A DNA stretch of 64,000 nt from CAVSRC01 sp963762605 (GCA_963762605.1 CAVXLJ010000003.1:152630-216629); one strand, 5' to 3'; counted from the stretch's first letter, positions 34,165-43,568 are shown. A program made the numbers and translations. Notes: a model not told the origin generated them from the sequence alone.

Positions 34165-35044
34165 GATTGCGCAGACTCGTTTCGAGTTCCCGGGCGAGGA
34201 AGCGTGCCAGGTCGGGCGCGCCGGCGTGCACGTTGGGTGCGTTCGGAATGCGCCAGACATTTGCGGCCGCCTGTAAAACGTCGATCGAAGCCTCGGCCAC
34301 CCTGACCGAGGCGCCGCTCTCCCTGAACACCGCCACCGCCTCGGCAAGTTCGCGCGACCGCCGCTCGGCGTGGACGCGGTCGGTTTCGATCAATAGGCGC
34401 GCGAACGACGTAAAGCGCTCTCCCAGGTTCCGCTCGATCGAGCCAACGACCACGTCGCGGCCGGCAAGCGGCGCCAGCGCCGCCTCAAATTCCACAATCA
34501 GCGCCTCGAGGCTCTTCATGAACAACGAACGTGCGAGCTTCAACAGCGCGGCGTCGCCGCACGCGCCGCCGACCCCGTCCACACGGAAACCTAGGCCCCG
34601 CAGAAGTTCCATCGCGCGCGCAGATTCCTGCCCGCTCACGGCGAGACTCGGAGTTGCCGATTCGTCGTCAAGCGTGTCCATCAGCGCGACATCGACGACC
34701 GCGCACGGGGCCGCCACGGCCACCGCCCGCTTTACGGCGGGCGTGACCGTGTTCCATTCGAGATACAGGGTCTGCGCATGGAGCAACGGGCGGACGGCTT
34801 CGAGCGCCGCTTCCGCCGCGGACGGCACGACGCAGCTGACGATGATGTCGAAGGCTTCGGAACCAGGCGCGACGGTGGCGAGATGATCGGCACCGGCGAT
34901 CGGCACGCGCGGCGCGGGATCGTAGACGCTCGGACGGACGCCGCTGCGCTGCAGCCGGCGCACCAGCGCCGACCCGACCGAGCCGTGCCCGACCATCAGC
35001 CAGCGTGCCGCTGCTTCCGTCCCGTCCTGCATGGCTGCGCTCAC
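34151..35044 (-). CDS. 6-phosphogluconate dehydrogenase-like NAD(P)-binding protein (DUF1932 C-terminus)
   Basis: A 297-residue dehydrogenase. The N-terminal Rossmann motif is WLMVGHGSVGSALVRRL. The middle has YLEWNTVTPAVKRAV and VDVALMDTL. The C-terminal helical part (LLKLARSLFMKSLEALIVEF, then DRVHAERRSREL) matches the DUF1932 domain of 3-hydroxyisobutyrate dehydrogenase-like enzymes. The GTG at 35044 overlaps the upstream stop (GTGA); an ATG at 35032 is an alternative. It probably oxidises a hydroxy acid derived from the imported sugar. Confidence 0.78.
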   Translation of the reverse strand: MSAAMQDGTEAAARWLMVGHGSVGSALVRRLQRSGVRPSVYDPAPRVPIAGADHLATVAPGSEAFDIIVSCVVPSAAEAALEAVRPLLHAQTLYLEWNTVTPAVKRAVAVAAPCAVVDVALMDTLDDESATPSLAVSGQESARAMELLRGLGFRVDGVGGACGDAALLKLARSLFMKSLEALIVEFEAALAPLAGRDVVVGSIERNLGERFTSFARLLIETDRVHAERRSRELAEAVAVFRESGASVRVAEASIDVLQAAANVWRIPNAPNVHAGAPDLARFLARELETSLRNHAAD

Positions 35045-36567
35045 GCCTCCTCTCCCACGATGGCGAGCGCCATGGTGCGCCGATCGGTCGTCGCCGGGTC
35101 GAGTTCGGTCGCCTCGGCGCCCTTGTTCAATACGATGATGCGGTCGCACAGACTGAGCAGTTCTTCCGACTCCGACGACCAGACCAGGATGGCGACGCCT
35201 TCGCCGGCCAGCTCGCGCACGACGTCGTGGACCTCGGCCTTGGCGCCGACGTCGATGCCGCGCGTCGGATCGTTGAGAAGCAGAACGACGGGCTTTAGGG
35301 CGAGCCACTTAGCCAGCACGACCTTCTGCTGGTTGCCGCCGCTCAGTGTGGCGGCTTCGACGTCGGCGTTGGCGACACGGATGCTGAAGCGCTCGACGAA
35401 GGCCTGCGCAGTCTGGTGGATGACGGAATCGCGCAGCGCGCCGAGGGAAGACCGCAGGCGGCCGAGAATGACGAGAACGATGTTCTCCGCCACCGCCCGG
35501 TTCATCATCAGCCCGTCGGTGCGGCGGTCGGCGGGAATCGACGCGACGCCGAAACGGATGGCGTCGGCCGGCGACCTCGGACGATAGGCGTTGCCGTCGA
35601 GGCTGAAACTGCCGCCTTCGGGCTGGCGCGTGCCGAAAACGGCGTCGAAGAATTCCTGGACGCCGGATCCGTCGAGACCGGCGATGCCGACGATCTCACC
35701 CCGGCCGACGGAAAGGGAGAAATCGTGAAGCCGCCCGGTGGTCACGCCGGAGGCAACGAGCCTCACGGGACCACCGACGGGCGGCTTCTCCCGTCTGGCC
35801 GACATCTGCTCTTCGGCGCTGCCGACCATGTGGTGGACGCAGTCGCGCACGGTGAGCGTCTCGGCCGGGGCCGAATGAACCACATGGCCGTCGCGGATGA
35901 TGGTCACGTGATCGGCGACAGACAGCACCTCGTCGATGCGGTGCGAGACCAGAAGGAAGGCCTGTCCGCGCATGCGAAGGCGACGGACCGCATCGAAAAG
36001 CGCTTTGGTTTCCACGTCGGTGAAGGACGAGTTCGGCTCGTCGAGCAGAACGAGATCGGCCTTGAAGTGGAACGCCCGGATGATCTCGACCATCTGCTGC
36101 TCGGCGAGCGGCAGTTCGCCGATCTCGCGATCGAGCGGAATCGTCCAGCCGATCTCCGCCATCGTCCGGCTGAGATCGTCATGCATCTCGTCCATGTGCA
36201 TCCAGCCGAGCGCCCCGCGGCTCTCGCTGCCGGCATACACGTTGGAGACGACCTTCATGTGCGGGAAGAGGCTGAGTTCCTGATGGACGACGGCGATGCC
36301 GGCGCGCCGCGCCTCGGCCGGCGAGGCGAGCGCCAGGGCGTGCCCGGCCACCTCGACCGTGCCCCCGTCGGGACGAACGGCGCCGGAAAGGATCTTGACG
36401 AGGGTGCTCTTGCCGGCACCGTTTTCGCCAAGCAGTGCTTGGACGGTCCCCGGCCAGATCTCAAGGCTGACATCGTCGAGCGCACGGATGCCGCCGTACC
36501 GCTTGGATATGCTCCGCGCGGCGACGGCCGGCACCTGTAACCCTGACTTCAGCTCGGTCGTTGGCAT
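35041..36567 (-). CDS. Sugar ABC transporter ATP-binding protein (CUT2, RbsA/XylG type)
   Basis: A 508-residue double ATPase. The first domain has Walker A LLGENGAGKSTLVKIL and Walker B LVLLDEPNSSFTD. The second has GIAGLDGSGVQEFFDAVFG, degenerate at Walker A as usual in the CUT2 family, and signature LSGGNQQKVVLAKWL with NDPTRGIDVG. The first-domain signature reads LPLAEQQMVEI. It powers import through the permease at 37783-38796. The start ATG 36567 lies 44 bases after the binding protein gene, and its 3' end overlaps the dehydrogenase start. Confidence 0.93.
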   Translation of the reverse strand: MPTTELKSGLQVPAVAARSISKRYGGIRALDDVSLEIWPGTVQALLGENGAGKSTLVKILSGAVRPDGGTVEVAGHALALASPAEARRAGIAVVHQELSLFPHMKVVSNVYAGSESRGALGWMHMDEMHDDLSRTMAEIGWTIPLDREIGELPLAEQQMVEIIRAFHFKADLVLLDEPNSSFTDVETKALFDAVRRLRMRGQAFLLVSHRIDEVLSVADHVTIIRDGHVVHSAPAETLTVRDCVHHMVGSAEEQMSARREKPPVGGPVRLVASGVTTGRLHDFSLSVGRGEIVGIAGLDGSGVQEFFDAVFGTRQPEGGSFSLDGNAYRPRSPADAIRFGVASIPADRRTDGLMMNRAVAENIVLVILGRLRSSLGALRDSVIHQTAQAFVERFSIRVANADVEAATLSGGNQQKVVLAKWLALKPVVLLLNDPTRGIDVGAKAEVHDVVRELAGEGVAILVWSSESEELLSLCDRIIVLNKGAEATELDPATTDRRTMALAIVGEEA

Positions 36568-36611
36568 GCGGGAACCGCCCCTGTCATCGTCTTTTTGTTG
36601 AGGGCCTTGTC

Positions 36612-37652
36612 TTACTTGCTCATCTTGACGTCCGGGCTCTCGCGTACCTGGGCGATGTTGGCCTTGTCGGCCCAGACCGCCTTGCCGTGCTGCTCGCCGG
36701 TGGGCAGCGGCGTGCCGTTGGCGAGATGGTCGAACAGGACCTTCACCGTGTGATTGCCCTCGTTGTAGAGGCTCGATCCCTGCGCCCAGGCGACCCAGCC
36801 CTGTTCGATCAGATCGAGCGTGGCGGGCAGCCAGTCGTATCCGGCCACGAGGATGTTGTGGTCGTTGTTCTGCTTGAGCACTTGGCCCCAGTTTTGGGTA
36901 TCCGGTCCGCACATGGCGTATGCCAGGCCGATGTTCGAGCCGGCGGCGGTGTAGATGTTCTGGATGTTGGCGAAGTTCTTCGCCGGGTCGGTGGTGGTGT
37001 TGTAGAAGCCGACCTGCTGCAGATGGAAGGGGCTGCCCTTGTTGAGCTCGGTCACGCGGTCAACGAAGCCCTTCATGCGGTCCTGCTGGCCGGTCACCGT
37101 CGGCAGGCACGAGGTGATGACGTAGTTGATCGTCCCGGTCGCGCCGGCGTCCTTGTAGTGCTTGAAGACGCGATCCGCCGAGACCGTGCCCTGGTCGAGC
37201 GGACTGGCGCCGCCGAAGTAGAAGAACGACCGCTTCGATCCGGGTGCGTCGAGCTCGGTGGTCACCACCGGAATGCCGCTGTCGACCGTCTGGTTAATCG
37301 CTGGCACCAGCGCCTTGGAATCGACCGGCAGCAGCACGACGCCGTTGACGTTCTGGGTCGGCATGGTCTGCAGCAGGGCGATCTGCGACTGCGCCGTCGA
37401 GGGCTGCGGCCCGACGATGATCAGCTTGAAGCCGAGCTCCTTGGCGGCGTCCTCGGCGCCCTTGCGCAGGGGCAGCGACACCGGGTTAGTGAGATCGTTC
37501 AGCACCAGCGCGATGGTGATGTTCTTGGCTTCCTTGGCGGTCGCCACGTTCCACGGCGCCAAGATGCCCGCGGCGAGCACGGCCGTGCCTGCCAGCGCCA
37601 GCTTGCGGGCGAACCCGCGCCGTGTATCGGATCTTGCGGTCTGCACTGTCAT
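36612..37652 (-). CDS. Sugar ABC transporter periplasmic binding protein
   Basis: A 346-residue binding protein of the RbsB-like family. The N-terminus has a twin-arginine-like export signal (TRRGFARKLALAGTAVLAAG). The core has ITIALVLNDLTNPVSLPLRK, NVNGVVLLPVDSKALVPAIN and IPVVTTELDAPGSK. AAGGAGG at 37662-37668 is well spaced for ATG 37652; the GTG at 37658 would be too close. A 130-base gap to the permease gene contains a small hairpin (GTGCG/CGCAC) and may tune expression of the binding protein relative to the membrane parts. Confidence 0.92.
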   Translation of the reverse strand: MTVQTARSDTRRGFARKLALAGTAVLAAGILAPWNVATAKEAKNITIALVLNDLTNPVSLPLRKGAEDAAKELGFKLIIVGPQPSTAQSQIALLQTMPTQNVNGVVLLPVDSKALVPAINQTVDSGIPVVTTELDAPGSKRSFFYFGGASPLDQGTVSADRVFKHYKDAGATGTINYVITSCLPTVTGQQDRMKGFVDRVTELNKGSPFHLQQVGFYNTTTDPAKNFANIQNIYTAAGSNIGLAYAMCGPDTQNWGQVLKQNNDHNILVAGYDWLPATLDLIEQGWVAWAQGSSLYNEGNHTVKVLFDHLANGTPLPTGEQHGKAVWADKANIAQVRESPDVKMSK

Positions 37653-37782
37653 GTCCACTCCTCCTTACGGTCACTGTTCCCCTTCCGCGGTCCGGCGGAC
37701 GAGTCGGGTGTTGCCTGGCCTGCTCCGGAAGCTCTCCTTCCTGGCGTGCCCGGCGGGCCGAGATGTGCGTCGGGCGCACACC

Positions 37783-38796
37783 TCATCGTCGCTCACCGCC
37801 TCGGCGGTTACGGTCGACGAGAAGGTTGACGGCGACGGCCGCGATCACGATTAGGCCGCTGACGACGATGAGCAGGTAGATCGACACCCCGACGATCACG
37901 AGGCCGTTGCGGATCATGCCGATGAGCAGCATGCCGAGCACCGAGCCGAGGATGGTGCCGGCGCCGCCGGTGAGCTGTGCACCGCCTATGATGACGGCGG
38001 CGATGGCGTCGAGTTCATAGCCGATACCGACATTGGGGTCGGCGGTTCCGGTCTGCGCGGTGGTGAGCAGCGCCGCGATTGCCGCGGCAACGCCGTTGAA
38101 TGCCAGCACGATCACCTTGATGCGTTCGGTATTGATGCCGGCGAGGCGGGCGGCGCGCAGGTTGCTGCCCATGGCGTAGAGCCGGTGGCCGAACACGGTC
38201 CGCCTCAGCACGATGGCGCTGACGACCGCGAAGACGACGAGGACGATGGCGTTGTAGGGCACCACGCCCCACAGGCGGCTCTGGCCAATGGCCAGGAAGA
38301 CCGAATCGTTGGCGAAGCCCGAGATCGGGTAGCCGTCCGACAGGTAGTAGGCGGCGCCGCGATAGGCGTTGAGCATGCCGAGCGTGATGATGATTGTCGG
38401 CACCCTGAGCAGCACGCTGAGGATGCCGTTGATGGCGCCGAGTCCGGCCCCGAGCACCAGCGTCAGCGCGATCGCCGCCCAGATCTCGACGCCGCTTCTG
38501 GTGAGCAGGCCGAACAGCACGCCGCACAGGCCGACCATCGATCCGATCGACAGATCAATCTCGCCGCAGATGATGACGTAGGTCATCGAGACCGCCAGCA
38601 CGGCCAGGAACGAGATCTGCGACGCGATGTTGGCGACGTTGCGGATGCTGGCAAAGCGCGGATCGAGCACGGTGAAGATGATCGCCGTGACAATGACGGC
38701 GATCAGCATGCCGGCTTCGGGAAAACGGGCGAAACTGGTGTGCAGGCGGTCAAGCGCGGACTGGCCGCCGACCGCGGTTCCTTCCCCTAAAGCCAT
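37783..38796 (-). CDS. Sugar ABC transporter permease (CUT2, RbsC type)
   Basis: A 337-residue polytopic permease of the BPD_transp_2 family: ASIRNVANIASQISFLAVLA, ICGEIDLSIGSMVGLCGV (the family signature), RVPTIIITLGMLNAYRG, GSNLRAARLAGINTERIKV (coupling loop for the ATPase) and GGAQLTGGAGTILGSVLG. GGAAGGA precedes ATG 38796. It is the first gene of the 14-gene operon, with the promoter and operator candidates immediately upstream. Confidence 0.93.
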   Translation of the reverse strand: MALGEGTAVGGQSALDRLHTSFARFPEAGMLIAVIVTAIIFTVLDPRFASIRNVANIASQISFLAVLAVSMTYVIICGEIDLSIGSMVGLCGVLFGLLTRSGVEIWAAIALTLVLGAGLGAINGILSVLLRVPTIIITLGMLNAYRGAAYYLSDGYPISGFANDSVFLAIGQSRLWGVVPYNAIVLVVFAVVSAIVLRRTVFGHRLYAMGSNLRAARLAGINTERIKVIVLAFNGVAAAIAALLTTAQTGTADPNVGIGYELDAIAAVIIGGAQLTGGAGTILGSVLGMLLIGMIRNGLVIVGVSIYLLIVVSGLIVIAAVAVNLLVDRNRRGGERR

Positions 38797-38821
38797 GCTT
38801 CCTTCCCCATAGCCTATAAAA

Positions 38822-38832
38822 TGTAGCCTACA
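38822..38832. promoter_or_regulatory. Candidate operator for the GntR/FCD regulator
   Basis: The perfect inverted repeat TGTAG-C-CTACA lies 26-36 bases upstream of the first operon gene. FCD-type GntR proteins commonly bind short palindromes of the TNGTNNNACNA type, and this site fits that form. It overlaps the proposed -10 box, so binding would block transcription. Assignment to the regulator at 29673-30344 is inference from position. Confidence 0.5.
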
Positions 38833-38853
38833 AGTAACTCTGCTGATGGTCAA
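38825..38853 (-). promoter_or_regulatory. Candidate sigma-70 promoter of the catabolic operon
   Basis: On the minus strand TTGACC (38848-38853) and TAGGCT (38825-38830) are separated by 17 bases, which is the preferred spacing. The -10 box lies within the TGTAGCCTACA palindrome. Transcription would start about 20 bases before the permease ATG. The match to consensus is moderate. Confidence 0.45.
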
Positions 38854-38983
38854 CGGCTTGCCGTTATTAAGCCGCCGGCTCCGCGCGAGGAGGCGGATAT
38901 GCTGGACAGAATGCCGGTACTGGCTCTCCGTCTGACTCAGGAGATAGTTGGACGGTAGGCGAGGCCGAGCGTTCCAGACGATC

Positions 38984-39590
38984 TTACGGGTCGTCGCCGC
39001 CGTCATAGGACCCGGCCAGCGTCAGTCGGCCTCCAACCGTTTGAAATCCAGCCGAGCCATTTTTCGTCCTCAAGGCGGCGGATGAGTTCAGGGACAAGTT
39101 CACGGTCATGCTGCCATCGGTGATGCTGAATTTCCCGACGATGATTCTAGTGCGCGACGCCTCGGGCACGTCGCTGCCCTCGCGAACCCAGAGGCGGTTC
39201 GCGCCGTTGCAGTCCTTCGCGCGTGTAGCCCGGCAATTTCCCGCCGGTAAAAGGGCCGCCCGTCTCAAGAGATTGTAGACATCGGATCCATGCCATCGCC
39301 GACCGCGAGCAGTCCTGACTCCGCGATCATTGAGGGCACCTGCCAAGCCGCGGAGGTCGGTCACTTCGGTGGCTCGCAGTGAATTCACGATCGGCAGGAC
39401 ATCGGCCGCAAACACATCCGCTTCGACCGAGAGAGCACAGCGCTCCGGCCGCCGCCTCTGCCGGATTGCGCTGATTGCCAGGCCTCGCGCCTTGGGCCCT
39501 CCGGGCAGCCAAGGCCGCCGACGCACCAGAAAGCACGCCTGCCGGCTGTTGCCGGCGCCGAAGGATCGCGACCGGGCGAGTGTTCATTTG
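38984..39590 (-). pseudogene. Serine recombinase/resolvase C-terminal remnant
   Basis: The minus strand encodes a segment typical of the end of serine recombinases: FAADVLPIVNSLRATEVTDL, RGLAGALNDRGVRTARGRRW and SDVYNLLRRA. Upstream the similarity breaks up and no catalytic resolvase domain is present; downstream residues to 38984 look unrelated. It is a relic of an integrated element between the catabolic operon and the repeat protein gene. Confidence 0.6.
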
Positions 39591-39807
39591 CAGACAATCT
39601 GCGCAATAGCGTTGTTGAATTGGAAAGGCTGTCCGCTGTCGGGATCGCGCGAGCGGATTTGTCGCGGTCAGCGTGCGATTCGCACCTGGGTGTGACGCGC
39701 ATTACAGGAGTCTGGGTCGATCGGTGTTACCTGAGCCGTGAGGCAGGGGCTGAAGCGCGATGGCGCGGAAGCATGCGGCGATCGCGCAGACATCGAAGGA
39801 GGATTCG
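39591..39807 (+). promoter_or_regulatory. Upstream region of the repeat protein with ribosome binding site
   Basis: GAAGGAGG at 39795-39802 is a strong ribosome binding site for ATG 39808 and rules out the earlier ATG at 39760. No clear promoter boxes were recognised in the rest of the interval. Confidence 0.5.
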
Positions 39808-42800
39808 ATGCTGCTGCACCCGGCTCGATCCAGAGCAAACCCGAAATGCGTGGCAATACTTGCGTTCGCGGCGCTCATGCTGAGCGGCCTGGCGGATGCG
39901 GCCACCGCCCAGACATCATCGATCATGGCGCCGGGCGACACGATCGTGACCGGCTTTCCCGGTATCACGACGCCGACGCCGCCGTTTCCATCCGGCAACC
40001 CTATCGATGAGACCTTCATCGACGTCAACGGGCCATCGATGCAGATCCAGCGGCCGCAGCCTGCAGGACCGCCGAGCGGACAGTTGATCGATTCGCCTAC
40101 AGTCTTTTCGGCGCCGGCCGGCGCGGTCGGCGAAGTCTTCCCCATCGCCCTCGACGATCTGCCGGCGCCGGACATCTATCTCGGCGCCACATCCGCCTTC
40201 GGCATCCAGATCGTCGCGCCGGACAAGGACGGCGACGGCCGACCCGAGCGCATCACGCACGGCGAGCCTGATGCCAGATTCATGGACGGCCAGTGGGGCC
40301 AGGGCGGCGCGCCGGGCAGCATCTATCGCGTCGACGGCACGTCCGGCGACATCACCCTGTTCACCACCATCGGCGCCAATGCCGGGCCCGGCCTCGGCGA
40401 CATCGTCTACGACCGGGTGAGTCAGCAGTTCTTCGTGTCCGATCTGGATACCGGGCTGATCTATCGTCTTGATTCGACCGGCCTGATCATCGACACATTC
40501 GATCACGGCCTCAACGGCCGACCCAATGACGGGCTGGCGCCGGTCGCCGACGACGGCAGCACGATGGACATCACCTCGCCGGCGTTCGATTCGACGAACC
40601 CAGCGACCTGGGGCTTCACCCAGCCCGAGCGGCGGGTGGGCGCCATGGCCATCCACGGCGGGCGCCTCTACTATGCCGTCGCCAAGCCGCTGCAGATCTG
40701 GTCCGTCGGCATCAACCTTGACGGTTCGTTCGCCAACGATGCGCGCTGGGAGCTCGACGTCACCGGTCTGGCCAGCGACAACCCGATCGCCAGCATGCTC
40801 TTCGACGGGCAGGGCAGGATGGTGCTTGCCCAGCGCGGCGAGCAGCGCGGCAGCTACGACTACTCGGTCTTCGCCGATCCGATGAAGTCGTCGGTGGTGC
40901 GCTACACGCGCGAGGTGCCTGACGATCCTTCGACACCCAGCACATGGGTCCAAGTGCCCGACCAGTACGCCATCGGCTTCCGCCCCGACGGGCTGAACAC
41001 CGACGGTGGCGTGGCGCTCGGCTACGCCTTCGATAGCCAGGGCCTGCCGCGCCAGGATTCCTGCGGCCAGTATCTGTGGACGACCGGAGAATCGCTGCGC
41101 GACGACCCGGCGCTTGCCGCTGAGCTTGCCGCCGGCGGGCCGGCCAAGGTGGACGGCCTGCAGGGCAATGACATCTCGCTCGTGCGCCCGGCGAACGACC
41201 CGCCGTTCCAGTCCTACTTCACCGACTATGACGGCCAGTTCACCGATTCCCAGACCCAGGGCCATATGGGCGACGTCGCGATCCTGCAGCCCTGCCAGGG
41301 CGGCTACGGCTACATTCCGCCGTACTTCCCGCCGCCGGGCTACGGCCCGCCGCCGCCAGACGGCTTCAACCTGAGGCTCGATAAGCGGGCTGATCCGAAG
41401 ACCTGCGACGTGACCGGCACGGGCTTCGACTGCCACTACACGATCCGTGTCACCAACACCGGCCCCGGCTTCTATTGGGGACCGATCACAGTCGACGACT
41501 GGTTCCCGACCAGCCCATCCGGCGCGTCGGTGACCTTCAACCCGTCGCCACCCTGGACCTGCGGTGCTACCGGCCCGTCGCAATATGCGTGCAGCTATCC
41601 TGCCGTGCCGCTATGGCCGGGCGACAGCGTCGACCTGCACGTCAACGTCGACCTGCCGGCGGACGCCAATCTGTGCAACCTGCCCAATGTCGCTCAGCTC
41701 GACTGGGCGCCGGGGTGGGGCGACGCTAATCCGTCCGACGACGCGGCCTATGCCACCGCGCTGGTCCCGAACCGCCGGTGCGAGCCGCCGCGTGGCGACA
41801 GGACCAATCTGAAGATCGAGAAGCGTGGCCTGAAGGTCTGCAAGGACCAGGGAAGCAACTGGGCGTGCCTGTACGCGATCACCGTGACCAATACCGGCCC
41901 CGGAGAGTACACTGGCGACATCGTCGTCGGTGATACGATGTCGGTCGCGGACCCGATCGCCTTCGCGCCCGCCCCGTGGAGCTGCACGAATCCCGGACCC
42001 GGGCACACCTGCACCTTGCCGCAGGCGGCTTTGCCCGACGGCGGCGGCGGTCATCTCGATCCGGGCCACAGCGTGGGCCTTGTGATCGGCGTGCTGGTGC
42101 CCAAGGCGGCGCAGGTCAAGGCCGAGGCATGCACGGTGAGCAACCAGGCAAAGATCACCCAGGCGCCCGGCGGGTCCCCGATGAACGTCAACCCCGGCGA
42201 CGATGTCTCCGCCGTGGTCGAATCGGCGACACCGGGACGGAACTGCGAGCCTCTCGGCAAGCAGTCCGACCTGTCGATCACCAAGCGTGGTCTCTCCTGC
42301 CAGCCCTATGCCGGGCCGACGCCACAGTCCGGGCAAGCCGGGCTTGCCGTCAGCAGGCAATCCTTGGCGTGCCTGTTCGCGATCACCGTCCACAACAACG
42401 GACCCGACGCCTACTCCGGCGCCTTGAAGATCAAGGACCACTTCGTCGGGTTCACGCCACTGCCGCCTTCGCCAATCTTCGCACCGCCAGTCTGCACGCC
42501 TGACGGCAGCGGTGGCTACGATTGCGCGGTGGCCGGGACCATCGCTAGCGGCCAGACCACGCCGCCACTGGTGGTCGGCGTGCTGGTGCCCGACGACGGA
42601 CAGACATGCAACATCACCAACCAGGCGTCGATTACCCTGCCGGTTGGCGGCTCGCCGCAGAATACCAACGCGGGCAACGACACGGCACAGGCGAGCCTGC
42701 ACGTGCCCTCGACGAAATGCGCGCAGCCGCAGCAGATCCAGGTGTGTCCGGTGCAGAGCCGCATGCCGGGTGGAGAATGCTGCCCGAACGGCGAGACGTG

Positions 42801-43275
42801 GAACGGGCGTGCCTGCTCGGGCCCGAAGTCCGCTGCGCCGCCGCCGCTGCGGGTCGCGCCCAAGTGCCCGACGGGCACCCATGGCACGCCACCGAACTGC
42901 GTGCGCAATCTCTGCCCGCAAGGCACGCACGGGCGTTACCCGAACTGCCAGCCCAACGTGTGCCCGAAGGGGACCTACGGCCGCTATCCGCATTGCGTGT
43001 CGCGGACCCCGCCGGTCCATGGGCTGTGCCCGCGCGGAACCCACGGCACGTACCCGAACTGCGTGCGCAACGTGTGTCCGCTGGGGACCTACGGCACGTA
43101 CCCGCATTGTGTGAAGCGGCCAACGATCAACCGGGTGCCGAAACTCGTCTGCCCGAAGGGGACCTATGGCCGCTATCCGCATTGCGTGAAGCGGCCGGTG
43201 CCGGGTCCAACGCTCCAGATCAATCCGAATCTGAAGCTGCTGGTCCCGCCGACGCGGCCGCCGACCATCAGGTAA
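39808..43275 (+). CDS. Large secreted repeat protein: propeller-like domain, three DUF11-type repeats, Cys-rich tail
   Basis: A 1155-residue exported protein with a signal peptide (VAILAFAALMLSGLADAATA). Residues ~100-480 form a propeller-like region with GSIYRVDGTSGDITLF and GLGDIVYDRVSQQFFVSDLD. Three DUF11-like adhesin-type repeats follow, each starting like NLRLDKRADPKTC, NLKIEKRGLKVC or DLSITKRGLSC and containing ITVTNTGPGEY-type cores. The last ~130 residues carry six copies of C-P-x-G-T-(H/Y)-G-x-x-P-x-C. The architecture suggests a surface or envelope structural protein. There is no obvious anchor. A hairpin terminator follows, so it is probably transcribed alone. Confidence 0.75.
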   Translation: MLLHPARSRANPKCVAILAFAALMLSGLADAATAQTSSIMAPGDTIVTGFPGITTPTPPFPSGNPIDETFIDVNGPSMQIQRPQPAGPPSGQLIDSPTVFSAPAGAVGEVFPIALDDLPAPDIYLGATSAFGIQIVAPDKDGDGRPERITHGEPDARFMDGQWGQGGAPGSIYRVDGTSGDITLFTTIGANAGPGLGDIVYDRVSQQFFVSDLDTGLIYRLDSTGLIIDTFDHGLNGRPNDGLAPVADDGSTMDITSPAFDSTNPATWGFTQPERRVGAMAIHGGRLYYAVAKPLQIWSVGINLDGSFANDARWELDVTGLASDNPIASMLFDGQGRMVLAQRGEQRGSYDYSVFADPMKSSVVRYTREVPDDPSTPSTWVQVPDQYAIGFRPDGLNTDGGVALGYAFDSQGLPRQDSCGQYLWTTGESLRDDPALAAELAAGGPAKVDGLQGNDISLVRPANDPPFQSYFTDYDGQFTDSQTQGHMGDVAILQPCQGGYGYIPPYFPPPGYGPPPPDGFNLRLDKRADPKTCDVTGTGFDCHYTIRVTNTGPGFYWGPITVDDWFPTSPSGASVTFNPSPPWTCGATGPSQYACSYPAVPLWPGDSVDLHVNVDLPADANLCNLPNVAQLDWAPGWGDANPSDDAAYATALVPNRRCEPPRGDRTNLKIEKRGLKVCKDQGSNWACLYAITVTNTGPGEYTGDIVVGDTMSVADPIAFAPAPWSCTNPGPGHTCTLPQAALPDGGGGHLDPGHSVGLVIGVLVPKAAQVKAEACTVSNQAKITQAPGGSPMNVNPGDDVSAVVESATPGRNCEPLGKQSDLSITKRGLSCQPYAGPTPQSGQAGLAVSRQSLACLFAITVHNNGPDAYSGALKIKDHFVGFTPLPPSPIFAPPVCTPDGSGGYDCAVAGTIASGQTTPPLVVGVLVPDDGQTCNITNQASITLPVGGSPQNTNAGNDTAQASLHVPSTKCAQPQQIQVCPVQSRMPGGECCPNGETWNGRACSGPKSAAPPPLRVAPKCPTGTHGTPPNCVRNLCPQGTHGRYPNCQPNVCPKGTYGRYPHCVSRTPPVHGLCPRGTHGTYPNCVRNVCPLGTYGTYPHCVKRPTINRVPKLVCPKGTYGRYPHCVKRPVPGPTLQINPNLKLLVPPTRPPTIR

Positions 43276-43300
43276 TCCGGCGGACATAGACGGAACTGAC

Positions 43301-43326
43301 GAAGGGCGGCCGCGCGGTCGCCCTTC
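43301..43326 (+). terminator. Hairpin terminator after the repeat protein gene
   Basis: GAAGGGCG (43301-43308) pairs perfectly with CGCCCTTC (43319-43326), with further pairs inside the GC-rich loop, 25 bases after the stop codon. There is no T-run, so it may act as a weak or factor-assisted terminator. Confidence 0.6.
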
Positions 43327-43568
43327 GCGCCTGGCGAAGGCGGATGGTCGCTTCCGGCTCAGCTCCCCCCGGCTGAGTCAGCCATGAGTCGGTCAACCTC
43401 CGACGTCAGCTCAGGATCAACCTGAGAAGTGAAGTTCCACGGCGGTCACGTCCGGTCTCGGCGGGACCTCTGACATCACCTATCGCAAGCGGCACCACGG
43501 GTCTGCCAATTGTCGGCGGCATTGGTGCTCTTCGAGCTGAGGCCGATGGACCGGCTCCAGAGGGTCGT

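Noticed and set aside
35416..36540. Plus-strand frame of 374 codons opposite the sugar ATPase gene
   Set aside because: The minus strand has complete ABC motifs; the plus frame is a shadow with no family resemblance. The same holds for 36561-37829 opposite the binding protein.
42867..43200. Regular repeats at the end of the large protein gene considered as a CRISPR-like array
   Set aside because: The repeats are in-frame codons for C-P-x-G-T-x-G-x-x-P-x-C units with variable bases, so they are protein repeats.
39916..43287. Two minus-strand frames over 550 codons opposite the repeat protein
   Set aside because: The plus strand has a strong ribosome binding site, signal peptide and ordered repeats; the minus frames are shadows.
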